Notes: generated by a model not told the origin, from the letters alone. A stretch of DNA of 64,000 nt from Littorina saxatilis (GCF_037325665.1 NC_090255.1:25748523-25812522); one strand, 5' to 3'; positions 1 to 10,720 are shown, counted from the first letter of the stretch. Translations and numbers: made by a program.

Positions 1-480
1 TTGGGTCGGTGCCAAAAATAATGTGAAAGGCCTGTATGTGTTACTGTTTGACCAGCACAACAGGTAGGATTATGTACTGATTAGAGGCCAGAACTGAGTT
101 GACAGTTTTGATTCTACATGAACACTGAATCATGGGTGCAACTCTTCCGTCCTAGACGGAATTTCCGTTTTTCTCAGGAGGCTGCAGACGGAAAATCCGA
201 TTTTTTGGAAATACTGGAGCAAGGCCATTGTGTTTGGGTGGGGGGTTGCTTGAGAGGTCAGCCACCTTTGACCATGCCTGATAGGGACGGTTGTGTAAAG
301 GTGCCAAGAGGGGGAGGATGTCATGTCATACTGGTGAATGTGGCATCTTAAGTGCTGTGTATTTAGCCTTCCTTATATACCCCACTTTCAGGGATTCAGA
401 GACTTTCAGTGGTAGAGAATATTTGCATTCCTGATCTATGAACCAGTGGTATTTTGCTTCAGATACATTGAGTCCTTTAG
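1..480. other. No gene recognised
   Basis: AT-rich sequence with short open frames on both strands (for example 118-351) that show no domain, no splice context and no family resemblance. I see no repeat boundary here. Confidence 0.5.
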
Positions 481-800
481 AAAGTTGGCAACTAAAACAA
501 GCTTGCTTGAAACTTATTTCTCTTTTAATTCAAGCTATGATTCAACAATTATTTGCGAATTGAACTCCTAAAATGAAAAAGCAGCATCAGAAGATTGCAT
601 GTGCATGGCAAGGGATATAACTCTGGAGGTTTCTGTTTTTGTCTAAACCTTCTTCTTTTTAACCTGAGCAGTTGGCCCTTTTGAAAGTATTCAATTGAAA
701 CAAACTCAGTGACTTGAAACTTGTTTCTCATTTGGTTGAAGCTATGGTTCAACAATTATTTGAGAATTTACCTCCTGCAATAATAAATTCATAAGCTTCA
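480..800. repeat. Diverged direct repeat, period about 210 bp
   Basis: Two related blocks, about 506-566 and 716-776, share the order 'GAAACTTrTTTCTC', then an AAGCTATGrTTCAACAATTATTTG core, then CTCCT. Copies are clearly diverged. Source element unknown. Confidence 0.5.
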
Positions 801-929
801 AGTAAAGAAGTTGTAATACAAGGGAGGTGACTGTAATTTCCTGTGTTTGTGAAAACGTTTTGTTAGCATGGTAATTTTCCTTTAATTCAGTAAACATTTT
901 TTAAATCAAAGACAAAACTAGGTCATAAA

Positions 930-1260
930 ATCAATCACCTTCAAGTTTACAAGATTTTTAATTTGGGCATCTCCAATTTTAAGTTTGTTAGCAAGGAGAG
1001 GCTTCTAAAACACTTCTTCAAATGTGTTGACCTTGTTTTTTGTAGACCCTCTAGCAAGAGTGATGCAACCAAACACCTTCAAGTATAGAGGTTTTTCATG
1101 TTGTGCATCCCCCCCCCAATTTTGTTGTTGTTGCTGTTTTCAGTTTTAAAACCAGGAGAGGCTCAAATAGCCCCTCTTAAAATGCTAAAATTCATTTTCG
1201 GCTAGGTGGTTACAATAAATACCTTCAGGTTTACAAGATTGTTCATATTATGCATATCCG
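930..1260. repeat. Diverged tandem repeat, about 140-bp unit, three units
   Basis: The motif ACCTTCAAGTTTACAAGAT (with changes) followed by a TGGGCATC/TGTGCATC/TATGCATATCC block recurs at about 943, 1075 and 1220. It looks like an old satellite-like array. A C run interrupts the second unit near 1110. Confidence 0.45.
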
Positions 1261-1605
1261 CATAGCCTGTTTGTTCTGAAATAGATTTAGTCAAAAGAGG
1301 CTATTCAAATTCTCCCTGAAATGCAAAAAATTGTTTTTGGGTGGGGGGCGCTGCCCCCCTGGACCCCCCAGCAAGGGCGCTGCCCCTGCACCCCGGCGGG
1401 GCCTTCACGGCCCCTGCTCCACGACCTTTTCAGTTTTTTCATTTTCCAGCAGTTGCACCCATGCTGAATTAAGCGCTCATACAAAAATTCACGCACAAAT
1501 GCATGCATAGGTACACCGCGTGCACACACACACACGTAATTATCATCAGTGATTTCATAAGGTGTTACGGCTGTAGTTCTACGCAGGCTGAAATGGTGCT
1601 CTAAC

Positions 1606-2168
1606 CCGGTGTAACACGAAATTTTTACTCCACGAAAAATTTACTCCGGAGTAAATATTTCGTACGAAATTCTTACCCCGAGTACACTTTCCGTACGAGA
1701 AAAGAACTCCCCAAGGCACGAAAAAATTACTCCCTCCACGAAATTTTTACTCCCCATTATTTTTACTTCCAGTAAAAATCTCGTACGCAAAAAGGGGACT
1801 CGTGCAGGCGAAGGGATAATGCCAATAAGTGATCTCGCGCACTGACACGAATGTCGCGCTACCCTCCTTCCACCCCTTCCACCACCAAGAACTAACAGGG
1901 GACAAGGGAGTAAAAATATCGTACACCTGGCATGGGAAGTTAAACAACTTGAGTTGCTCGTGTTGAGGTGAAGTAATTTATTCGTTATTTATTCGTCAGG
2001 GGAGTAACATTTTTGTACGAAATGCTTACTCGGAACTCACCTGTCTTGGGGAGTAATTTTCTCGTGTAATGGGGGAGTGCTTTTTTCGTAAAGGGAGTAA
2101 CTTTTTCGTACGAAATGTTTACTCCGGAGTAAAAATCTCGTGGGAGTAATTTTCTCGTGTTACACCGG
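1606..2168. mobile_element. Fold-back DNA element with long terminal inverted repeats
   Basis: The left end CCGGTGTAACACGAAATTTT and the right end (complement of CTCGTGTTACACCGG) are inverted copies. The similarity continues inward for over 100 bp through blocks such as ACTCCGGAGTAAA and TTTCGTACGAAAT, which are themselves palindromic. The middle, about 1790-1960, is unrelated sequence. No transposase frame is visible, so this is a non-autonomous fold-back element. No clear target duplication was found. Confidence 0.7.
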
Positions 2169-2284
2169 CCTCCTCCAAATCGCCCTATGACACTCTCTCT
2201 CATAGTCTCAGTCTCTGTGAACGCAGAAAATCCCGTCATTGTACGCCAATGCTGCCATTCTTCTCACTTTACCGGCTGAAGGTA

Positions 2285-2470
<186 letters not shown>

Positions 2471-2833
2471 CGGAGTGTCTCTGCAATCCATTACTGTCAG
2501 GCTAAAATGGCAGTCAGTGAAAGAACCAACGTGGCACCAAGCCTGTGTACCGGCTTGTCCGGCGCGGAAAGCGGTCGAACGGATCTGCCAGAATTCTAGT
2601 CCAACAACAACAACTTGATGCAAACAAAGAACTCTAAAGCTAAAGTGACCTATGGTAGTGGTCACTTTTTGTGGCAGCGACTGCCATAAGTGTTGACCGA
2701 TCTATGGACGCGAATTAATGTCGCTCACAATATCGACAGGGTTGAACACATGAATTGAGCCAACGGAGTTACTTTACTAGCGCAGGGCTTTCGTCAGTCG
2801 TTATTGTTTCGTTCACTCAAATCAGATTGAGAG
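2471..2833. other. No gene recognised
   Basis: Mixed-composition sequence between the microsatellites and the fold-back element. No coding signal or repeat boundary is evident. Confidence 0.4.
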
Positions 2834-4083
2834 CGACGTGTATCCTCAGCGGATTATGACTTTATTCAGTTATTCTGCAGAAAAGACAAATGCTGGAGAA
2901 AAACCGTTCTTTTCTGCAGCATTTCTGCATAATGTCATCTTTCGCCGAAGCAGCGTTTTTTTCTGCAGCAAAACATTTTACTGCTTTCTTTCTTTATTTG
3001 GTGTTTAACGTCGTTTTCAACCACGAAGGTTATATCGCGACGGGGAAAGGGGTGGAGATGGGAATATTTTACTGCAGTAAAATTGAAATCAAGAATGCTG
3101 CAGTAAACTGAACGGTGCTGTTGTTTTACTGCAGAAAACCTGTTTACATTTTTTCTGCAGCATTTTGTACTGGCTCTTGGCGGAAGTTATGACATTATTC
3201 AGTTATTCTGGAGAAAAACCGAAATGCTGGAGAAAAACTGTCTTTTTTGCAGCATTTCTGCATAATGTCATCTTTCGCCGAAGCAACGTTTTTTTTACTG
3301 CAGTAAAACTGTTTTTCTGAAGCATAATGTTTACTTGGTTTTCTGCAGCATTATTGCGATTAACTTTTTCTTCAGAATAGTCTGTGACAGTTTTTCTGGA
3401 GAAAAACGAACGACCTTGTAAAGTAGCGTTTGTATTCGTCGCCCCCTGGGATAGTATACTGATAGTTTGTTCTGCCATTGTTTAATTTGAAACTTTGAAC
3501 TTCCGGCGGAAAGGAAGTCAGACAGACAGAATACATTCGTATCACGCACAACTATTGGTAATTCTGGATGAGTCCATCTCTCGACAGAGGGGGCTCGCGT
3601 TCTCCAACATTATAATGAGCCAGTACAAAATGCTGCAGAAAAAGTGTAAACAGGTTTTCTGCAGTAAAACAACAGCACCGTTTTACTGCAGCATTCTTGA
3701 TTTCAACTATACTGCAGTAAAATGTTTCGCTCCAGAAAAACCCGTTGCTTCGGCGAAAGATGACATTATGCAGAAATGCTGCAGAAAAGACAGTTTTTCT
3801 CCAGCATTTCTGTTTTTCTGCAGAATAACTGAATAATGCCAAAATGCTGAAGAAAAAGTGTAAACAGTTTTTCTCCAGTAAAACAACATCACCGTTTTAC
3901 TGCAGCATTCTTGATTTCAATTTTACTGCAGAAAAACTGTTTTACTGCACACAAAAAACGTTGCTCTCGCGAAAGATGACATTATGCAGAAATGCTGCAG
4001 AAACAAACAGTTTTTCTCCAGCATTTCTGTTTTTCTGCAGAATAACTGAATAAAGTCATAATCCGCTAAGGATAGACGTGGTA
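2834..4083. mobile_element. Large palindromic fold-back element rich in CTGCAG
   Basis: Both ends carry TATCCTyAGCGGATTATGAC followed by TTTATTCAGTTATTCTGCAG in inverted orientation (left near 2840, right near 4075). The interior is built from repeated modules such as TTCTGCAGCATTTCTGCATA and TACTGCAGTAAAAyTG. These read forward in the left half (two copies, from about 2856 and about 3187) and as reverse complement in the right half (two copies, about 3600-3838 and 3844-4062). The centre near 3480-3600 is non-repeated. No transposase frame is present. Confidence 0.75.
2985..3065 (-). mobile_element. 5'-truncated SINE (E family tail) inside the fold-back left arm
   Basis: This 81-bp insert ends in the E-family tail (reverse complement of CTTTATTTGGTGTTTAACG). 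It is flanked by the 10-bp duplication ATTTTACTGC (2975-2984 and 3066-3075). The matching right arm of the palindrome lacks it, so it is younger than the palindrome. Confidence 0.8.
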
Positions 4084-4099
4084 AGAGAATCGCGGCCAA

Positions 4100-4310
4100 T
4101 TTGTGTGACCGAAAAATTGTGATACAATCAGCATCAAAGCCGAATTTATGTGGATTTTTGTGATTGAAAAACTGTGAAACAGTCAGTCGCTATGCCGAGT
4201 TTTTGACAGAAAACCTGAGACAATCAGCCTCTGAGTCGAATTTATGTGACTGGATATTTGTGAATCGTGACGACCAGCCTCTACTTGAACGGGAATTTAT
4301 TTGACCGTCT
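4100..4310. repeat. Diverged tandem repeat, about 65-70 bp unit
   Basis: Three to four degraded units share CAATCAGC.TC..AGCCGAATTTATGTG and TTTTTGTGAATTG-like blocks. No coding content. Confidence 0.4.
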
Positions 4311-4621
4311 GAAACTCTGCAGTGGTAAATGTCCCCTTAAGTTGAATATATACATGCCTGGAACTCCCTCACATGACTGTCTGTCTGGCAATCTGTTTAG
4401 CCAATGCATGCTGTTTTGCTTGTATCGCGATTGTGCCAGTTGGATTCTGTCCAAAAGCCAACAGGGACGTTAGCCAATGGCTTGGATTCAAACTGGACGC
4501 ATACATACATACACTGACTGATTCACATAATTAACTTGAAATACATGTGAATAACCAAGCAGTGCCGGCCTGTCAGTGTTCACTGTTCCAAATCAGGCAT
4601 TTGATAAGAAACTTTCTGAAA

Positions 4622-4795
4622 GGTATGTTGTTGGAACGTTGTTATTGACCAAAAAAACCGTTACACTGTCACAAATATATCGACCCAACGGTCTTTTAAG
4701 TGAACAGACAAACAGTCACACAAAACTTATCTTGATGAAATGTTGGCGATTCTGAATTTTGGAACGTTGGCAGTCTCTTTATTTTTGGATTTATT
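4622..4795. mobile_element. Short deletion derivative of the F-family TIR element
   Basis: The left part (GTTGTTGGAACGTTGTTATTG to AACGGTCTTTTAAG) matches the reverse complement of the right arm of the 2.3-kb element at 53.5-55.8 kb. The right part (GTGAACAGACAAACAGTCAC to TTTTGGAACGTTGGCAGTC) matches the reverse complement of that element's left arm. It is the same family in opposite orientation with the interior missing. Confidence 0.65.
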
Positions 4796-5385
4796 CAGGT
4801 ATGGGATATCCACGTGTGTGCCAGATTATCTGAAAGGCATCTTGACTTAATTATTTACAGACTTTACACAACAATAACAGACCACAACTGTGACAAATTC
4901 AGAAGTAGCTTGAACAGCCCCAATCCAGGCACCGTCTTTTCCATGAAGAAACTTCGAGTGCACTCTAACTTTCATGGACACACTAGTAATCCTTAATACA
5001 GTACTGTGATCACAATTAATGGAACGCGATCTTCATATTGGAACACTTTGTGTTTATCAGTTGCTATTTGTGCTAGTAGAACTATGTGCTACTGTATGTC
5101 ACAATGTAGTCACAGTTACAATAAGTGTTTTCACATTGCGGGAACATTTCGAGTCTAGACCGTGTGTTGTGTCTAATGAAATTGTTACGAACCTGGGTCT
5201 ACAAAAAAAGGCAGTAAGCACTCTAGATATATCTACAATATATATATTGACAACAACAGTAAGTGGCAGTTTATATGTAGAACCAGGGCTAAGCACGAAG
5301 TGGCGAAACTGGGTTCCATCCAAAGTGCGTGGTACACAGCCGCGGGGTCAGATTGGTTGCAATTCAGTTAGTTATCATCGAAAAC
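4796..5385. other. No gene recognised
   Basis: A 131-codon open frame at 5019-5414 (+) crosses into the adjacent 32-bp repeat and shows no domain. I treat it as chance. Otherwise AT-rich sequence without visible structure. Confidence 0.4.
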
Positions 5386-5520
5386 AATCAGAATTCAGAT
5401 TTGTTGTGATTTGAACCAACCAGAATTCAGATTTGTTGTGATTTGAACCAATCAGAATTCAGATTTGTTGTGATTTGAACCAATCAGAATTCAGATTTGT
5501 TGTGATTTGAACAAATCAGA
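5386..5520. repeat. Four tandem 32-bp units containing CCAAT/ATTGG-like boxes
   Basis: The unit reads AACCAATCAGAATTCAGATT then TGTTGTGATTTG, repeated four times with one or two changes. Units abut directly, with no spacers. Confidence 0.85.
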
Positions 5521-5847
5521 CCTTGCGGCTTCGTTCCCACCCACCGGCGGGAATAAGAAGCATTTAAATGAACGAAAGACTTCCGTTCTCTATAGCTGTA
5601 TAACTAAGTTGATGCTTGTTATGACACTGGGATAAGAGGCCTGTCCGGCATCTCACTTTCTCATTCAATATTCCTTTGTTACTATTTGACCTTTTATCGA
5701 AATAATTAGCCATTGCCTGTAGGCCTCGTTGCATTTCAGTATGTACCTTTTTGATGGCCGCCCAGAGGGAGAGGTGACTTGACTCGTTTGTTACCGTTCT
5801 CACGAGATCAGTTACTTTTTGATCAGTGGCCGCTTCCATAGGAAGGT

Positions 5848-8800
5848 CTTCTTCTCTTCTTCTTGGCGTTCGCAGAGGTTACACAATCAGTCCAGCACTG
5901 GTGATAAATGTTGTCGTTTTCTCCAACTCCTGTCGACTGCCGTATAGTTTGGTCTGCAAGGGAGTTGGTGACGGCCACACTTCTTTTCGTTCCTCATCTA
6001 GTAAGGGACATCGCTGTAAGATGTGTTCCGCTGTTTGGTCCTCTTGACCGCAGGCACAGGTTGGTGATGGCGCCAGCTTGAACTTTCGGTTCATGTGAGC
6101 ATTGAGCCTGTTGTGGCCAGTACGCAGCCTGATGAGGTTGACTTGCTGCTCTCTGGACATTGTGTGGTAGTCATCTCTGTTTGTCCTTGGCCTCATCAAT
6201 GCCTTGATGATTGTCTTCTGCTCACTAAAGCTGACATTGTTTTCAGGTTGGTCTTCCACGGCTCCTTCTTTTGCCAGCTCATCTGCCCTTTCATTTCCTG
6301 GTATCCCACAGTGTGCTGGTATCCACTGGAGGACAACTCTTCTGGTTTGTCTGACCATCTGTAATGCTTTGGCCAGCTGTGGGAGTTTGTCGTTCTCTAG
6401 GGCCTGAAGGACTGAAAGGGCGTCCGAGAGGAAGACAACTTGGTAGCAAGGGTCTGCGGAGTCCTGAACGAAGGAGGCGGCCTGCATGAGAGCTTCTGCT
6501 TCTGCTTTATAGTTTGTGCAGTGTTTGCCAGTGGCAACGCTGGATGTAGCTGTATGTCCCCCAGGGAACTGGATGAGAATGCCTGCACCTCCATTGAGCA
6601 CGGCGTTAGTTGCTGATCCATCGGTGTATACATGGATCCACGCCTCTTTTGGGTACTGTTCGTCGATCAGGGCTAAGGTGAGTGCCTGTCGAGCTGTGTC
6701 ATTCTGATCTTCTCCTGAGGTAACATGTGGAACACTGGTGCAGATCTGGATGCCTGGTTTCTCTGTTGCCTTGGGGGTTTCCTCTTCTTCTTGAGTCAGA
6801 GGTAGAGTGTTCTGTGGAAGGACTTCCCTGTACTGTCGAGAAAGTCTCTTGCTCTCGTGTACAAAACTGCTCCGTTTAAGCCGGTTCTTGGTGAGGTTGC
6901 TCAGTCTGTGCTTCATGGGGTGGTCGGGTAGGCACTTGAGCTTCTCGGCCTGTACCATAGTCTTGGCTTCTCTTCTCTGACAGAGGGGTTGGATGGTGGT
7001 AAGCTTCTCCATTTCCTTGATGGGCGTGGATTTCATTGCACCGGTGATGAGTCGGAGGGCCTGGTTTTGCACACGGTCAAGGCTCTGCAGGTTTGTCTTG
7101 GCTGAGGTTGACCACGCTGTGGAGCCGTACTCGAGGTGGGGTCTGATTGTTCCCTGGTATACTGTCTTCAGTATCTTCTCGTTCGCTCCCCAGGTGGTAC
7201 CTGCCAGCTTCCTGAGTATGGCTAGCTTGCGCCGGGCCTTCGTCTCTGCCTGTGCAATGTGTGGTTTCCAGGTCTGCCGTCTATCAAAGGTGACACCAAG
7301 GTACGTTGCTTCTTCATCCTCTCTCAGAGGAGTTCCACCAAGCCTAATGGTTCCGGCTTTCTGCTTTGGCGACAGTGTGAATAGGGTGGTGGAGGATTTC
7401 TCCTTGTTGATGGAGACGCACCAATCTTCTGCCCATGCGTTCAGCCTATCTGCCGCTTGCTGCATTCTGTAGGTGGCAGTACTTGCGTGCTCCTCCTTGC
7501 ACCAGATCACAAGGTCGTCTGCGTAGAGAGCAGCTTTGATCCCCTTGGGCATCTCAGACACCAGATCGTCGATGAAGAGAAGGAAGAGTGTGGGGGAGAG
7601 GACTCCGCCCTGAGGGACGCCATGACGAAGGAGGAACTTCTTGCTTTTGGTCTGGTCGACGTTAACTCTTGCCCTGCGGTTATAGAGGTAAGAGCGAATC
7701 CACTGGTACATGTTGCTGGACACGCCTTTCCTCAGCAGTTTTACAAGGAGTCCATCTTTCCAGACCTTGTCAAAGGCCTTCTGAAGATCTATCCAGGTGA
7801 CGAAGACCAGCTTCTGTTCCTGAAAGGCATCTTCAACTTCTTGCGCCAGGTAAGTGACCTGATCTTCAGTGCTGCGGAACTGTCGGAATCCAGCTTGTTC
7901 AGGGGCGAGGAGGTTCCTGGATTCCAGGTACCACCTGAGGCGCTCGTTCACAATTCTCTCCAGGGTCTTCACAACACAGCTGGTGAGGCTGATTGGGCGA
8001 TAGCTGGTGGCCTTCTTTGGATCCTTCCCTTTTTTTAAGATGGGGATCATGATCGCTTCTCGCCAGAGTTGTGGTAGCGATCCTTCCTCCCAGCTGCTGT
8101 TGAAGACCTCGAGTAGCTTGTTTTCTGCTGCACTACCAAGGTGGGTTAGCATCTCGTTGGTGATGCCGTCTGGGCCAGGGGACTTCTTCGCCTTTGACTT
8201 TTTCAGAGCTGAGTGCAGCTCGTGGAGTGTGAGTGGTTGACTCATGGCGTCCACTGTCGGCTGTCTGGCAGGTCTCTCTCTTTTCTCTCTTCTTGCTTCT
8301 CTCTGTTTCTCGGGGCTAACATGGAGGTTGCTCTCAGCTGCATAGCTTTCAGCAAATTGGTTGGCAGCATGCTTTCCAGTTAGCACCTTCCCGTTCTCTT
8401 CTAATGTGATCTTTCCTCTGCTGGTGTTTTCATCATTCAACTGCTTGGTGAGCCTCCAGAGCTTTCTGCCATCCTTCTCAAGGTTCAGAGAGCTTGTTTT
8501 CTCTTGCCAGCTTCTCCGTCTTGCCTGTAGCTTCTTTTTGAGAAATTTGGCTTTGGCTTCCTGGAGGCGGATGTTGTTGTTTTGTGACGGGTTGACTTCT
8601 GCTTCCCTTCTGGCGTCTGCCAGATCATCATCCAGTTCCTGCAATTCATTGCTCCAGTAGGGCTTATAGTCTCTCCTGGCACCCCTGGGAATGGACTCAC
8701 GCGCTGCTCTGAGGATGCTCATGTTGAAGTCCTTCGCCACCATGTTGATGTCTCGACCCTCGACTCTGATGTCTTTGGTGAGTTCGCTGGTGCGGTGTCT

Positions 8801-10022
8801 AAAGAGGAACCAGTTCGCTCTTTTGTAGTTCCACCGTGGGAAGGAAGCTTCAGTGCAGGACTCCATGCCCAGGGTCAAAAAGACTGGCCGATGGTCACTT
8901 CCACCTAGCTGTTCTCCGACCTCTCTGCTGGTTAGCTGGTGCATGTCTTCCGTGCAGAAGGCTAGGTCAGGAGTTGATGTAGTGTGCCATCTTCTGGAGT
9001 AGAATGTAGGGCAGTCAAAGGGACTGTTCAAAAGGATGAGACCTTTGTCGTCCTGCCAGTTCTCCACCTCTTCTCCTCTCCGATCCAGGTGGTCATATCC
9101 CCAACTCTGTGAATGACTGTTGAAGTCACCCACCACGATGAAGTTGGAGGCCTTTGCGGGGATCGTGTCAAGGGCGAGGTGTCTATCATTGGGGCAGTAG
9201 AAGTTGACAAGATGGAATTCTGATGTCTTCGTCTGGATTCGAATCACCTGATATTCGGAGTCCTCCATGTGCGTTTCTATCAAACAGGCATTGATGTTGT
9301 TCCTGATGAGGGTCAGGATTCCTCCTTTGCTTCGGTCTGTTCTGTCGGACCTAAGGCATTGGTAGCCTCTCACTTTGAAGGACTTTTGGGGTGTCAGGTG
9401 CGTCTCCTGAATACAGCAGATGTTGATGTTCTTCTCATGCAGGATATGCTCCAACTCTGTCTTCTTGTTCAGGATACTTTCTGCGTTCCAGTGCATGACC
9501 TGAAAAGGTCGCTGCTGACTGGGTTTCTTCCTGGTTGTGGTGGTGCCAGTCACTTTCCTCCCGCGTCCCCTGGCGTGACAAGACGGACGGGAGGGACCTC
9601 CAGTAGTTGGGGCTGGGTCCCTTTGAGGCATGGGACCCGACGCTGCTCCACCCTGGGGGGTCCTCAATGGGCGAGCGCCATTTCCATCTGTGCTGGTTGA
9701 TTGTGTCATCATTTGCGTAAGTGCGTGTACCCATGGTTTGTTAGAATGCGCCGTGCGGCCCGGGTCCTCCGTCTTCAGCATTCGGGGTTTTCTGTCGGGG
9801 TTACCTCACCCTTAGCTCATGGCCCGTACGTCCTACCCTGAGAGCACAGGGGGGAGGATTTTCCGGGATCCCACCCGGAGCCAGTTTGGTCCGCGGCCGC
9901 AAGCGGCTGATCTCCATATCTAAAGACCGTTCCCCTATCCGCCACCCGGGGACGCGCTGGGTTGGGGGTGGTCGCCCCACTGAAAATCCCACACTGGGTT
10001 AAGAAAGATCAGCCTGTCCCAG
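5848..10022 (-). mobile_element. Full-length non-LTR retrotransposon (LINE, I superfamily), apparently intact
   Basis: A 4175-bp element is bounded by the perfect 12-bp target duplication CCATAGGAAGGT (5836-5847 and 10023-10034). It reads on the minus strand: 5' leader about 10022-9782, one 1300-codon ORF (9781-5879), and a short 3' UTR ending in GCGAACGCCAAGAAGAAGAG. There is no poly(A); the tail is an A/G-rich repeat. A perfect duplication plus an uninterrupted ORF indicates a recent insertion. There is no separate ORF1, so ORF1 was either lost or never part of this lineage. The GAACGC..AAGAAG tail recurs on several SINEs in this window. Confidence 0.93.
5879..9781 (-). CDS. LINE ORF: endonuclease, reverse transcriptase and RNase H polyprotein
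   Basis: This 1300-residue protein carries out target-primed reverse transcription of its own RNA. An apurinic endonuclease-like domain (about 95-305) shows HWNAES, QETHLT, GDFNSHSQSWG and the catalytic GGSDHRP. The reverse transcriptase (about 570-830) shows SYRPISL, QAGFR, DLQKAFDKVW, GVPQGGVLSP and the catalytic YADD (753-756). A linker of about 200 residues leads to RNase H (about 1047-1175) with VYTDGSA, AEAEAL, FLSDAL and PAHCGIPGNERADELA, so the D-E-D-D set is present. A Cys/His knuckle (CACG, then HILQRC) lies at about 1242-1258. RNase H plus a YADD-type RT places it in the I/Nimb/Ingi group; the exact clade cannot be fixed by eye. The start at 9781 is the first in-frame Met after an in-frame stop just upstream. 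No disabling change was seen. Confidence 0.95.
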   Translation of the reverse strand: MLKTEDPGRTAHSNKPWVHALTQMMTQSTSTDGNGARPLRTPQGGAASGPMPQRDPAPTTGGPSRPSCHARGRGRKVTGTTTTRKKPSQQRPFQVMHWNAESILNKKTELEHILHEKNINICCIQETHLTPQKSFKVRGYQCLRSDRTDRSKGGILTLIRNNINACLIETHMEDSEYQVIRIQTKTSEFHLVNFYCPNDRHLALDTIPAKASNFIVVGDFNSHSQSWGYDHLDRRGEEVENWQDDKGLILLNSPFDCPTFYSRRWHTTSTPDLAFCTEDMHQLTSREVGEQLGGSDHRPVFLTLGMESCTEASFPRWNYKRANWFLFRHRTSELTKDIRVEGRDINMVAKDFNMSILRAARESIPRGARRDYKPYWSNELQELDDDLADARREAEVNPSQNNNIRLQEAKAKFLKKKLQARRRSWQEKTSSLNLEKDGRKLWRLTKQLNDENTSRGKITLEENGKVLTGKHAANQFAESYAAESNLHVSPEKQREARREKRERPARQPTVDAMSQPLTLHELHSALKKSKAKKSPGPDGITNEMLTHLGSAAENKLLEVFNSSWEEGSLPQLWREAIMIPILKKGKDPKKATSYRPISLTSCVVKTLERIVNERLRWYLESRNLLAPEQAGFRQFRSTEDQVTYLAQEVEDAFQEQKLVFVTWIDLQKAFDKVWKDGLLVKLLRKGVSSNMYQWIRSYLYNRRARVNVDQTKSKKFLLRHGVPQGGVLSPTLFLLFIDDLVSEMPKGIKAALYADDLVIWCKEEHASTATYRMQQAADRLNAWAEDWCVSINKEKSSTTLFTLSPKQKAGTIRLGGTPLREDEEATYLGVTFDRRQTWKPHIAQAETKARRKLAILRKLAGTTWGANEKILKTVYQGTIRPHLEYGSTAWSTSAKTNLQSLDRVQNQALRLITGAMKSTPIKEMEKLTTIQPLCQRREAKTMVQAEKLKCLPDHPMKHRLSNLTKNRLKRSSFVHESKRLSRQYREVLPQNTLPLTQEEEETPKATEKPGIQICTSVPHVTSGEDQNDTARQALTLALIDEQYPKEAWIHVYTDGSATNAVLNGGAGILIQFPGGHTATSSVATGKHCTNYKAEAEALMQAASFVQDSADPCYQVVFLSDALSVLQALENDKLPQLAKALQMVRQTRRVVLQWIPAHCGIPGNERADELAKEGAVEDQPENNVSFSEQKTIIKALMRPRTNRDDYHTMSREQQVNLIRLRTGHNRLNAHMNRKFKLAPSPTCACGQEDQTAEHILQRCPLLDEERKEVWPSPTPLQTKLYGSRQELEKTTTFITSAGLIV

Positions 10023-10060
10023 CCATAGGAAGGTGACATTGAGGAGCACGTGACCTATCG

Positions 10061-10120
10061 CCACTGGCGGCTTCCATTTTGTTGAAACCAACTGGCGGCT
10101 TCCATTTTGTTGAAACCAAT
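10061..10120. repeat. Short tandem duplication (about 28 bp)
   Basis: ACTGGCGGCTTCCATTTTGT plus TGAAACCA occurs twice in a row. The following sequence also repeats TTyCGGAAATGAGCTGC (about 10137 and 10207). Confidence 0.75.
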
Positions 10121-10274
10121 TTTGTCATCTGTGCTGTTCCGGAAATGAGCTGCGCTTTTTTGGAATTCAAACAGCTATCATGTCACTGTTGTCCCATTTG
10201 CGCTGTTTCGGAAATGAGCTGCACCTCGTCTGTCTGTTTATAGCAATGTTTTACACACTGTCTGTCACGTACAC

Positions 10275-10720
10275 TCCATGCAACTCTCTCCGTCTCTCCC
10301 TCGCTCTGCCTTAGTGTCTGTGTGTGTATCTGTCTCAGTCTCTCTTAATCTCAATCTCTCTTTGTCTCTCTCTCGATCTCAATCTCTTTCAGTCTTTGTC
10401 TCTCTCTCGATCTCATGCGCTCTCTCTCTCGAGTCATTTTCTCTCACCTGGTGTACTCTCTCCGTCTCTCCCTCGCTCTGCCTTAGTGTCTGTGTGTGTA
10501 TCTGTCTCTCTCTTAATCTCAATCTCTCTTTGTCTCTCTCTCGATCTCAATCTCTTTCAGTCTTTGTCTCTCTCTCGATCTCATGCGCTCTCTCTCTCGA
10601 GTCATTTTCTCTCACCTGGTGTTCATTTATCTGTTTCTCCGTCTCGAGTCTATCTGTCTGTCTGTCTATCTCTCTTTCTCTGTCTCTCTCTGTATGTATG
10701 TCTTTGTCTCCCTCTGAGTC
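10275..10720. repeat. CT-rich low-complexity block with a 172-bp tandem duplication
   Basis: The block starting ACTCTCTCCGTCTCTCCCTC at 10283 recurs at 10455 with the same internal order (CGATCTCAATCTCTTTCAGT, then ATCTCATGCGCTCTC). Overlapping Leu/Ser-rich frames are composition artefacts. Confidence 0.8.

Noticed and set aside
5019-5414. 131-codon frame on the plus strand
   Set aside because: No domain, poor composition, and its end lies in the 32-bp repeat array.
5386-5520. Regular 32-bp repeats resembling a CRISPR array
   Set aside because: Units are directly adjacent with no spacers, and the genome is eukaryotic.
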